Positions 10,974-20,949 of a stretch of 27,509 nucleotides of DNA are shown one piece after another. The notes beneath the pieces were generated by a model. That model had not been told where the DNA came from. It searched no databases and was given only the letters and a program-made list of their open reading frames with translations. Where the stretch lies: the NCBI GenBank assembly GCA_019649035.1, contig BMAT01011409.1, forward strand, positions 201,229 to 228,737. The letters are read 5' to 3'. Source of the stretch: Elysia marginata (lineage: Eukaryota > Mollusca > Gastropoda > Plakobranchidae). Each line of letters starts with the position of its first letter. Within the stretch, counting starts at the first letter, position 1. The position numbers were made by a program, and so were the translations under genes.

Positions 10974-12186
10974 GCTGAGAAAAAATGGGATAAGACATGA
11001 AAGTAACAGAACGGAAAATTGGTTGGTTACTTTTGAACAAATGTGAGTGTTTCAAAAGAATAAATGATTTTAACAACAGTAGTTTAGTTTAATATGGTTT
11101 TTTTTTAGAAAGATGCTAATACAACGTATTGTAGACCTTTCAGTATATATATATGGTGAAACGGAAAGAGGACAAGGTTAAATAAAGAACAGACACTTAT
11201 ATACATTTGATTTATAAACGTAAGAAAAAAAAATGAACTTACAGCGCCCTTAACCTCAGTTTAATGATAGTTACTGTTAGTAAAGGTAGTTTTAAGGCCG
11301 ATGAAGCGTTGAAGACACCAATGACTAACTGAAGAAGTGACTTCACCCCGGTCAGTAAGAGCCCATAAAGCCCCCTCTAGGTCGCCATTTGTGTTTGGTC
11401 AGATGTCTAGAGCGGAGTGGAAAGGGCAAGGGAGTAAACTCTGAGCTAATGTTTACCCCATTTCCCCCAATTCACCCAGACAGCTTTACTGTATTACTGG
11501 GGTTTTAGCTGCCACGGAAGATAGACCCATCATGGTTACACAACAGTAGATTACAGAGAGAAAGATATTTTCAGCATAACTAAAAAAAGAGAGAAAATTT
11601 TTATCGACTTTTTGTGTCAATTTTTCCCTTTTGGGTAACTTCATACAACTTTGAATTAATAAGGTGCTGTTTAAAGACGGAAATGTGTGATAGTTTATTA
11701 ATTTTTTGTATTAAAAATAATGATGCTTAAGATGACGATTATATAAACTTGATCATTGATTTAATTTTTTTTTGTATTTTTTTTACATATTTATTTACAA
11801 CTCACGCTGTTTCGGTGAGAGGTCCTTTTAAAAAAAGTATTTCTAAAAAGTATTTTTTCACTTGGAAAGTAGATTCTTTAATAGGAGAAGAGTAATTTCG
11901 ATAAAAAAAAATTCCGGTGAGGTTTAAATATTGATGCCAGGACATACCAATTCATGGAATCACGAATAGGTCCGTTTAGGAAAATGTTAAAGACAGTTCT
12001 ATATAAAAATAAAATGGGACTATCTGCCTCTTCCTGAATAGGATATTTTAAAATTCACTCCATAGAAGATACGTTTTACTTAGTTTGAGATTCTTTTTTT
12101 TTAGTTTTAGATGTCAAAGTATTATTCTATATAATTATATAAGAAAGCGAAATTCTGGGGTTGTGTGTGCACATTATACTAGATTA
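10974..12186. other. Non-coding DNA, no gene recognised
   Basis: Mostly AT-rich. A less AT-rich patch lies at about 11335-11550, with short C- and G-runs and a 6-bp inverted repeat (gtaaac/gtttac, about 11435-11456). It may be an old repeat copy, but I cannot name it. No coding frame is supported. Confidence 0.45.
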
Positions 12187-12430
12187 CTAGATCTAGTCAA
12201 TTCTTCATTCTTGATGTCGGTCTGGATCGAGATGCTCGTTGAAAAAACAAACAAAAGAATCATGCCGATTTGGTCAAGAGAATTTACTCTTGAATTTATT
12301 AAGTTAAACAAAGAAAATGAATGTTTATCAAGAGTATTTGAAATATATTTCAATGGAGATCCAAACAAATTTATTATAAGGAGTTTTTTTAAAGAATGAA
12401 TTTTTACATTTGTGGTCTAGATCTAGTCAA
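12187..12430. repeat. 14-bp direct repeats flanking the MADF-like fragment
   Basis: The 14-mer ctagatctagtcaa occurs identically at 12187-12200 and 12417-12430, in the same orientation, one on each side of the MADF-like fragment. It could be a trace of an insertion event. The core of this 14-mer recurs elsewhere in the window, so it may instead be two copies of a common local motif. Confidence 0.6.
12262..12399 (+). pseudogene. Possible MADF-domain (Adf-1-like) remnant
   Basis: The frame from ATG 12262 to TGA 12397-12399 encodes 45 residues. Its core reads WSREFTLEFIKLNKENECL and then VFEIYFNGD. MADF domains (Myb/SANT-like DNA-binding domains of the Adf-1 type, found in transcription factors and in DNA-transposon-associated proteins) typically begin with a Trp, then a hydrophobic-FI-L-Y/K-E-x-x-x-LW core, then an x-Y-x-N-x-D segment. 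The spacing here fits. The conserved Trp after Cys-Leu is replaced by Ser, the expected AY/W continuation is missing and the frame stops early. I therefore read it as a truncated or decayed copy, possibly of transposon origin. The match is from memory of the family pattern and could be chance in AT-rich DNA. Confidence 0.35.
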
Positions 12431-12871
12431 AATGTGATTGACACACTCCAAAAACCAACAACCGGTTTGCTGCTACTTATCCGGCATGCTGTTGAAACGG
12501 AACATGCTCTAGTTGTACTCTATCACTCTATTGTGTTTTCAGCTGCCATATTGCTCTATGTGGAAGTGGAAATTTTTCACTAGTTGGCTTTAATGTCTAA
12601 CTGGCTCATAAAGCCAAGCTTTAAGCAGCAAATGGAAAAAAAAACTTGAGTTTCAATTTATTTTAAAACCCCCAAAAGGATCGATATTTGTCTAAACATA
12701 CTGCTTGAAATCTAATCAAGGTGTGTATTTGTTTAGTATGACAATTTCAGTTTTATCGAAAATTTGCCCTGCAATAAAATTACTGAAATAAGAACTCGAT
12801 TCCTTCGAATCAGTGATTACAATGTCCATACTTGAAAAGTTTTCTTATAGAAAGTTCATCGAGATAAAAAA
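12431..12871. other. Non-coding AT-rich DNA
   Basis: Nothing recognisable lies between the direct repeat and the SINE. Confidence 0.5.
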
Positions 12872-13181
12872 GAGCATTTTTATATAGCGCTTATCCACTA
12901 ATGTGCTCTAAGCGCTTTACATGGGTTCCCCGACAGGCCATTCCCAACCAAAGTACCTTCTGAACATACAGAGGAGCAGCAAGTTAAGCGCATCACTCTT
13001 GCATTCTGACAAGATCTTTCACTGCCTATAGTCGGGTACTCGTTTAACGCATGAGTGAGGCGAAGAAATGTGTGTAAATAGCCTTTCTCAAGGACTAAAC
13101 GTCGACCTGCCGAAAGCAGGACTCGAACCCCGGACCTCTCGATCCGAAAGCCGAGCGTCTACCACTACACAACGACGCCAC
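12872..13181 (-). mobile_element. tRNA-derived SINE, minus strand
   Basis: Read on the minus strand, the element starts near 13180 with a tRNA-like head. The head has an A-box-like tgtagtggtagacgc (about 13155-13169) and a B box gggttcgagtcc (13119-13130), about 24 nt apart, as in RNA polymerase III type 2 promoters. A ~190-bp unrelated body follows. The 3' part carries a paired motif, gtaaagcgctta (about 12909-12920) and aagcgctata (about 12884-12893). Motifs of this AGCGCT type occur in conserved central or tail domains of several marine invertebrate SINEs. SINEs are copied by the machinery of partner LINEs and encode no protein. I see no long poly-A tail and no clear target-site duplication, so the boundaries are approximate. 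An isolated tRNA gene is unlikely because of the conserved-looking body. Confidence 0.75.
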
Positions 13182-16019
13182 AGATAGCAGTTTTTTTTCA
13201 ATATTAGACTTTAAATGCAATTAATGGACGGGGAGTTAGTACCATTATTTCATTCCGTTTTGTCTCTATCAGTCTAGATAGTTTGAAAAACTGACTTACA
13301 GCAAATAAAAGCTCTCTTGAATAGTCCATGCTTCTGTCTTTCTCTAATTCACTAGTCTCAATCTTATAGAATATTTATATGAGGTTTTTCTTTCTCTTTA
13401 TTAGCTAGCAGCTTAAAGTACAAGTCCGTAGGTAACGATGATGAGCATGAATCTAAAACACTGTGAAACAAACACTCCATGTGGAAGAAATACAAAAACT
13501 TTTATTTTTGCCCCGCAGACTTTGCTAATCTTTGACGTCTTTCACATAATACCAGCCTAGCTTTTCACCTCCCCTCCAACAAAACTCACCCTCTCCATCA
13601 AATAGATCAAACTTCAGGTTAAGAAAAGGGAACACAAAGAGACACAAAACAAAACTGAAAGAGAAAGAAATACGAAGGATACAAAGTGCAAGGCGTTTAG
13701 ATCTATCCACTTTTACAATTGCTCCTCATATCTAAATAACACAGGGAACATAGGCCTGTTTTAGAGTTTTCCCGTGGAATAATGAAACTGTGCGTGAGAG
13801 AAGGAAACCCCAGGACTTTCATGTGGTTTGGCTTGCTTTAGTTAGCAAAGTCAGCGATTGTGACGTTCGTCACGGATACAGGATTTCGTGAAAACCATAA
13901 AAACGAAGAAGAGAAAGAGATACAACAACAAAAAAGAAAAGCAATGTGTTGTTTTGCTATTTATTCTATGTATCACGTGGGCGTGTAGAAATGAAAGCCA
14001 TTGTAGAATTGATAACGAATTAACGACGCCACTTTCCTCCACAATGTTCCCTCCGGCTTAGTCTTTAAATCTCACGTTTTATTTTCTCTATGAATTTCAA
14101 CCGCTTATGTCTTTCTTTCTATCATTTATCTAACTATTTATTTATTTATTTATTTATTGATATGTTCTACTCTCTTCCATTTCCCTTTTATTGATAATGT
14201 CATTTATCTGCTAGTATTAGTTCTCACCTCTTTCTTTTCTCCTCATTCAAACATAATCTGTTTGTATTTCTCTCTGTCTTTCTATCTCTCATTTAATGGT
14301 GTATTTCGCTTCGTCCGTAATCTTTAATTTTCTTCCCTCTAACCTCTATCGTTGCCTCCTCCTTTTTCTTTCATTCACCAACGTCTTATCTAGAGCTTGT
14401 TGGAAATTGCTAGAGCCAGAGAAGTAAGTGGCATCCAAATAAACTTTTCCAAGTCCAGCCAACAGGTGACTGGTTACTGAAGATGTCAGGTGATGAGGAA
14501 GAGGGGGATGGTGGAAAGAGAGGCTGGCAGGCGCAGGGAATAGACACACAGAAAGACGGACAAACAGCTGTGTATAGGAAAGGGGTAATGAAGCAACAAG
14601 ATAAAATTATAGGCTTTAGCTTTAGGTTGGAAATAGATAGCTACATAGTATGGGAAAAAGATTCGCCATAAACGATGAAGCTTAACTAATAACAGGACCA
14701 AGGCTAATGTTTTTAAATTTATAAAACACCCGAGGAGCACAAAAGCTTGCTAGGTTTGACATAATCATTTTTTAATGATTTGAAAGTTTATTTATGGAGA
14801 AGCGGTTCCAACTTTTCATAAACTTGGTTGTTGAAAAGGGACAAAGTTACTTGCATAACACACAAATGTAAGTGACCAAATAATTATATATCTTTTGAAT
14901 ACGTAACTTTGTAGAGATATGACCAAAGATGGGTTGGGACACTGCAGTGTATACTCGACACTGTCTAGCTCTGTTTACTGCTTAAACAATCATAGCAAGT
15001 GACAAAATCACACAAAGGTCTGAGGGCGTTCAAACTAATTTGATTTTCAATTTATTATTCATGACGTCTCCTGCAAACCTGTGATTGTGTGATAGTAACA
15101 GGTGATCGATGCGAGTTTAGTCAAGTTTGGTCGATGAATTCTAAATGTTCTTATTTGAGAGATGATTTGATGGTTTTACCCTACCTATATAGGTTTTGAT
15201 TGTTTTGTTTTGTTTTTTGTCGATTATGTTACTGAGGTTTTGTGCACGATGCGTTCTGTGAGGCATAATTATGCCATCCAAGGGCATTCTTCTGTGTCCC
15301 TGCTGTTACATCCTTGTTTTTTGTCGTATTTCCTTCTCTCTGTTCTTTTAGCAGGCGTTTGTTATGGTTTAATATAGCTTAATGACTTCCGTTTGATATG
15401 CAACTGGGGCTAAATTCAATTATATTTCCTATACATAATGTTGCGCACCTTATTTGCGTTTGGAAAATGTTTGTCTTTTAACTGAGGAAAGATTTTTTTA
15501 CGTTGGTGACCACACTCCTGCTGTATGGAATATTATGCCATGAAATTACAATGCAATTTTCATTTCTATTTTTCCTTAGCTCTTCAATGAGTCTTTGCCG
15601 TCGTTTGGGTTTGTAAACTGCTTGCCAAATTTCAAACAAGCCAAACGAGAATGCTTTTTACAAGATGTGTCCCCATTCGCTTCTCTTGAATTTGAACTTT
15701 ATAACACATAGAAGTCATGTTGCATCATTAACAACAATTATCCATCTCTTCTAACGTGAAGGGGAAAGGGAATAAAGCAAAGGGCAATAGGAAAACCAAT
15801 AATCCCTTCAAAACTCTGGAGCAGAAATACAGGGTAGGATAAGGAGGAGGATATTTTTCTATTATTATTGGCTTACCCTAGCAAATAGAGGCCGAGCATG
15901 GACAGTTATAGAAAATCGATCACTACCATTACTATGCCTGGCTAGAGAGTTGTCCAGTTTGGGTGTCTCTATGACGAATCGCTGACTGTTGTTTGGCCAT
16001 GTTCTATTTGCTTGCAGAG
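13182..16019. other. Non-coding DNA, no gene recognised
   Basis: This 2.8 kb is AT-rich with pyrimidine-rich patches (for example 14220-14350) and a small (TATT)n tract. Open frames at 13525-13710, 13851-14042 and 14346-14740 are short, overlap on both strands and match nothing I know. An acceptor-like sequence near 15580 is followed by a short open stretch to a GTAAAC near 15614, with no homology seen. Confidence 0.45.
14135..14158. repeat. (TATT)n microsatellite
   Basis: About six perfect TATT/TTTA units. Confidence 0.9.
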
Positions 16020-16829
16020 AGGGGCCCATCTATATACCTAGCTGTATATCTGCTACCTATCTATCAGTCGGTTCAACCTCCTGCCAATCGATCTAAATGT
16101 CTGTCTTTCAGTATATCTCTCTATCTACCAATCCATCTAACTACCTATGAATCTATCTACTTATTTACTTAATGACCTAATTATCTATCTGTCTATTTAT
16201 TTGTCTATCTATCTTCCTGCATATCCATTTTACTATCTTTAACTATACTTATTTATCTATCCATCTATCTATCTATCTATCTATCCATCTATATCTATGT
16301 ATCTGTCTGTGTATCTATCTATATATTTTCGTCTTACTATCTTTAACTAGCTCTATCTATCCATCTATCTATTCATCTATATACCCATCTATTTATCTAT
16401 CTATCTCTATATCAGGCAATGAGTCTATCTATTTATCTACCTATCAATAAATCTACCAATCTATAACCCTCCATCTATCTCACTATCAATCGATCTATCT
16501 ATTATTCTATCTATCTTTCCATCAACCTATCTTCCTCTTTATCTATCTCTTACGTCTATTTAACTTCTTGTCCTTTATCTCTCGTTCAAAATGTATTTCA
16601 ACGTTTATATTCTTATCAATCTTTGTTTGTATCCATAACCCCAACCTCTTCTTTGTTATATTTATCGTTACATCTATATCCGTTATATCTATTACTTCCA
16701 TCATACGGTCAGACTCGTCGTTATGCCTATCCATCAATCATACAAGTAACTATATATATCTAAAGGTCTGTCTATCTATTTATCTAAATATCTATCTATT
16801 CGTCTCTCTATCCATCCACCCCTCCATCC

Positions 16830-16867
<38 letters not shown>

Positions 16868-16935
16868 ATTTACCTATCTATATATCTATACAACCTTCAT
16901 CTGTGCTTAATTTGATTTTTTACAGTTATTCATCT
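16020..16935. repeat. ~900-bp degenerate (TATC)n array
   Basis: Imperfect CTAT/TATC units fill almost the whole interval. Near-perfect cores lie at about 16259-16284 and 16828-16866. Many variant units (ctgt, catc, ctac, ttat) point to an old, interrupted array with a few recent expansions. Open frames within it (for example 16568-16915, Ile/Ser/Tyr/Leu-rich) are artefacts of the repeat. A short stretch around 16560-16740 is less repetitive. Confidence 0.93.
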
Positions 16936-17811
16936 ATCTGTCTGCCAGCATGCTATACCATACAACTTCTTTAGTTGATAACATTCAATTTCTTTATAAT
17001 TTTGTCTCTTTTCAAGCTATTTCTTATCCGTATTTGTATTAAACATTTCTGTAACTATTTCAATATGATTAAATTAACATTTTTTCAAAATAGTTCAAAG
17101 TATAATAATAATAATCTTAAAATATCGACTTGTTGACCCACCTTTTTATGTTTTAACCTTGTTCAAATTTCTTATTTTTTACACGTTTCTTGTATAAAAC
17201 AATAAATGTCATTCGGTTGCTGAGCTATTTGAAGTCAGCCCTTTTGCCTAAACATTTAAGGGGAAAGAAAGGTAGGAGGACTTTTTCGCAGCCCAAAAAT
17301 AGGTGTCGAAACTTCTAAGCTCGGAACAAATCCAAAAACTTCATATTAAAAGGAAAGAAACACTTGAGAGATATGCTCTCAAAGGATTATTATTATTTTA
17401 TATTGGTCTTATCAATAAAGTTTTTTTTATCACTTAACGCCCCAACAGTGTTATAAATGTTTCACTTTAACTTATAAATGTGCTTCTCAATAAGACTCGC
17501 AACCTGCGAATGAGTCGGATGCAGTGGAGTTTATATTACAAACCGTTGATATTATGAACAACGCATTTTTTCGGTTTCCAAACTTTCACGAAATAGCTAA
17601 AACTGTGTATAGAAAATGTTAGAAATTATTTTAAATTTAAACACATGGGAAAAGATATGTCCATCTACTTTTCTAAGGCGTTTTCCTAAAGCAATGTTCG
17701 ATTTTGATTTCATTTGACGTGGTTTCAAAACATGTTCATTCTCAGAACACGATTGATTGTAGAACCATTCTGAAAAAAAATTATTTCATTTTTTCTATTT
17801 TTTTTCTCTAG
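16936..17811 (+). other. Presumed intron upstream of the receptor exon
   Basis: AT-rich sequence with no recognised exon. It ends in the acceptor of the receptor exon: a T-rich tract from about 17773, then tttttctctag with the AG at 17810-17811. I searched by eye for the preceding receptor exon, expected to encode a segment like x-L-L-x-x-Y-D-x-R-x-R-P-x-F-G, and did not find it here. Confidence 0.6.
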
Positions 17812-17879
17812 GTGCTCCGCTAAAGATCGGTATAGAAGTGATTCTCGCTAGCTTTGACAGTATCTCCGAGGTCGACATG
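17812..17879 (+). CDS. Internal exon of a GABA-A-like Cys-loop receptor subunit
   Basis: A single 68-bp exon. Its first two bases complete a Gly codon if the preceding exon ends in G (phase 1). The next 22 codons read APLKIGIEV, then ILASFDSIS, then EVDM, and end at a codon boundary (phase 0). This is the second beta-strand region of the extracellular ligand-binding domain in pentameric ligand-gated ion channels, where GABA-A beta and insect LCCH3-type subunits carry x-P-x-x-V/I-G-(5)-I-A-S-x-D-x-(I/V)-S-E-V-N-M followed by DYT in the next exon. The acceptor has a long pyrimidine tract and the donor is GTAAGT at 17880-17885. A 68-bp exon 3 with these phases is what I recall for vertebrate GABA-A and glycine receptor genes, which supports orthologous gene structure. 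The family is confident. The subunit class (beta-like versus another invertebrate anion channel) is inferred from SEV-M and IxxAS. Confidence 0.88.
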
Positions 17880-20800
17880 GTAAGTACCCAACATGGTACA
17901 AGCAGCAGGCCTGGCTTAAAGAAATATCATAGCACATCATAGTTTACTATCTACGAGACCACTTTCCTACAGGGTTATGTCCATTCGCTGCATGCCGTTA
18001 CCCTGTACATCAAATCTCCATTCTTCTCGTCTTTGTGTGTACCTCATCCACGTTTCTCGTTTACTTTGCACCAAGTCACCATGAATGAGATCATTAGACT
18101 TATGTGAAATAAGGAAAAACAATTTCATTCCGCAAAGAGCCAGCTTCCATTACTTCGCAGCAGTTTTGAGCGTAGAGGCCAAATAGTTTTGAAAGTCAGC
18201 ATATCGGATTGCATTTGAACCACGTTCTTGTAGTAGCCTTCGCCCTAATCGTCTCGGTGTGTTTTGTATTGATCCTACCCGCAACAATTTAATCATGGCT
18301 TATCAAGTTGGAAGAGACTTTGTGTCAAGGATATCCTCCTCTCATTTCCTTTACTCAGGCGCTTCACTATGGTTCCGATGAATACAATAGTGCAAGCTTG
18401 TAGTGACAGGTACGTTCTAAATGCCCAAATAGGCTAATTGCAAGAAGCGGCATGAGCTTGACATTTTCAAACCAGCTTTTTGGTAAAGCTAAACACCGGT
18501 AAAAGAAACTTGGAAGTTACAGAGAGGGGGATCCGATGCAAAAGAATTTTCTCTAATTCCATACAATATTAAATTGAGAACTCGTATCTCGCTATACCAT
18601 TTCTGAAAAATGTAGATTGAAAGCTGTTTTTTTTAAAGATGCTGGGTTTTAATTAGGAACATCACAACAGTTTCTTTCAAGGGACTGTAGTCGTTTAGAT
18701 TCGAAGCTCAATTTAATTCAATAAATCTAAAGCGAGAAGTTGGTTTATGTGCTTGAAGTTTCTTTTTTTTATAATGTTTTAGAATCGCTGTTGCTCTTGT
18801 CCATGCAATTCTTATAGTTTGTTGTCAGAGAGTATTGACAGTGTGATTTTCTTTCGCCTCTTTGCCAAGGAGGCTCGTTATAGCCGCCCTTCCTTCGTGA
18901 TTTCACACCGGTGCATTCACCTTATGTTAGCCCTTTTGTTTCTTTTTACTGCTTTTGGTATCCTTGCTTAAATCCTTGTTCTTATCTTCTAACTGCAACT
19001 TATCCTTCTCTATGCCGATTTTTTATGGTTGTGAACTCAATTTATTATACGATTTTCTATTTTTTTTTTAACCGGGTTCCTACACCAACCATTTTCTGAC
19101 GGCGCTCTACGCATTCTCCTGCATCCTAACCCAGATCCTATTCTCCTTTGTATTCTTGAACTTTAAACTTGCCTGGGCGACCTTAACTTCTGATTCCCTA
19201 AAGACCCTTGTATCGCCTGCGACTGTCTGGCTAGTTAAAACATTCTTTGAGAAAAGTAATTAAGTTTTTTCCCCTCTCCAAGAAAAGCTAATCAACGCTT
19301 AACCCTCGGCGTGGCTCGCTACCACCAGTGCCTTCATGAGTACCCTTCCACCTGATGTATCACGTCCTGGAGAGCAGGTTTTTTGCCACAGGGGACACTC
19401 ACGCCTGTCTCTTTCAGGCATCTGCTGTTGATTTGTCACAGTTTCTAGGCAAATATCCCGCACTGCTGGTTTGACCAGTTTGTGTTTGGGTGAATATTTT
19501 ATGATGGAAAAATGGTAAATTTACGACCATTTTGGTTTTGGTTTGTTTTTAACTCCTCTTGTTTAAACATTGAATCGAAACGCGAGAATAGAAGCAAATA
19601 AACTGGTGTTCCTTGAAAGTTCAACAAATGTTGAGTCTTCGCCTGCTTTTTTATATATTACGATTTTCATAGCTGTCTTTGCCGTTCTGTTTTTTGAACA
19701 TCTTATCGTGAGAGAAAAAATAATGGTACTAACTTTTTTATTATTCTGCGTGTTTTCTTGTAAAGGTTTTTGTTCAAAACAGACCTAGAAAATGCTCGAG
19801 CCAAAGTAAGCAAAAAAAAAAGCTTCATTCAAAAATTTACTAAAGCTAAAAGAATTGCAGTTTAATCTGGAATTGAAAGAGACAAGGAATGCATTCAGCC
19901 CTAACACGATTTTTTTTCATAATAAAGGTACAATTATGTAGCCACTAACGGAAGATGGGATGTTGGGTCAGATACTGGAGGATAAATTGTAAAAAAAAAT
20001 AGACTATAAATCAGAATCTCTAACGTTACAACTACTAGACAGATTCCATAATAGCCATGCGGTGGTCACGTATATCAAAAGGGAAATGAAACTTCCGGTC
20101 GTCGATCCTTCTAGAGGGCTAATTCTAAACAAGAGTTTTATGAATATATGCATGCAGCCGTCATTTGGAAGTTTTTTTTCCCCAGCAAAATATTTAAATC
20201 GCTTATATAAACCGGGCGATTTTAATCCTCGGAACTCATTCGCTTTTTTTGGTCCGTGCATCTGAACTGGGACCACTAAGTAATACGACCACTTGTTTTG
20301 CAAAGGTGTACCACTTGAAGCCTGTTGCATAGCGAGACTCCCGAGTTTTCCGTTTGTCTTATGCAACGGCCAGTTTGTCACCGTTTGCCGAGCACAGCCT
20401 CATGATTGTTTGTTTAAAAATTTAATGTCCCAGTCGATTTCGAGGTTATATCAGTGACGGCGCTGGGGACAATTGAAAGCGTGCTGCTACACTGTGGTGT
20501 AGGGAGCGTTTGCGTACACCACACCCAGTCCCATTATTCTGACAACGGGCCGATCAGACTTAATTAACACTATATCCATTATGCCAGACAGTAGGCAGAT
20601 CAGCTGCTAATACCAATTTTAAAGTCTTTGGTTTGACTCGGCCTCATGAAGAAGTTCGCGGCGAACTTATAACGATGATTGGTTGAAGTTATATAGTGCT
20701 ATTTTCATTTGGAATCAGACAAGATAGAAAGTCCCGATACATTGCGTATGTGCGCTAAAGGGGTATTTTGCAGACGTTGATTAATTTTAAAGTTATGTTA

Positions 20801-20905
20801 ATGGACAAGTTTTTTTACATCAACAGTCTTTTATTGGTTTGACCCAATTCTTTTGCCAAGAACGTTGGTCGTCATTTTGAAAAAAAACCTTCGCCTAGAA
20901 CAAAT
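17880..20905 (+). other. Presumed intron downstream of the receptor exon
   Basis: The stretch begins with the GTAAGT donor. I found no following receptor exon, which would be expected to start near DYT/EYT and contain a tyrosine- and tryptophan-rich strand before the Cys loop. Open frames at 18911-19099, 19570-19788 and 20004-20381 (the last minus, 125 codons) match no family I know. Base composition is more even near 18130-18400, 19280-19480 and 20390-20560, without an identifiable feature apart from the short hairpins at 20487-20523. Confidence 0.5.
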
Positions 20906-20949
20906 CGTGCTATCGTTCGTGCTACCGTTCGTGCTATCGTTCGTGCTAT
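20906..20949. repeat. 12-bp minisatellite, ~3.7 copies
   Basis: The unit cgtgctatcgtt is repeated in tandem at 20906-20917, 20918-20929 (one T-to-C change), 20930-20941 and partly 20942-20949. Each full unit holds two CpGs, which is unusual in this AT-rich sequence. The repeat length is a multiple of three, but no supported coding frame runs through it. Confidence 0.95.

Noticed and set aside
16568-16915. 115-codon Ile/Ser/Leu/Tyr-rich frame
   Set aside because: Most of it is TATC repeat; the unique part shows no recognisable domain.
20004-20381. 125-codon minus-strand open frame overlapped by a 67-codon plus-strand frame
   Set aside because: No family resemblance on either strand and no splice-site framing; it lies in a presumed intron.
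20906-20949. Possible CRISPR-like repeat array
   Set aside because: Units are contiguous 12-mers without spacers, and the context is a eukaryotic genome.
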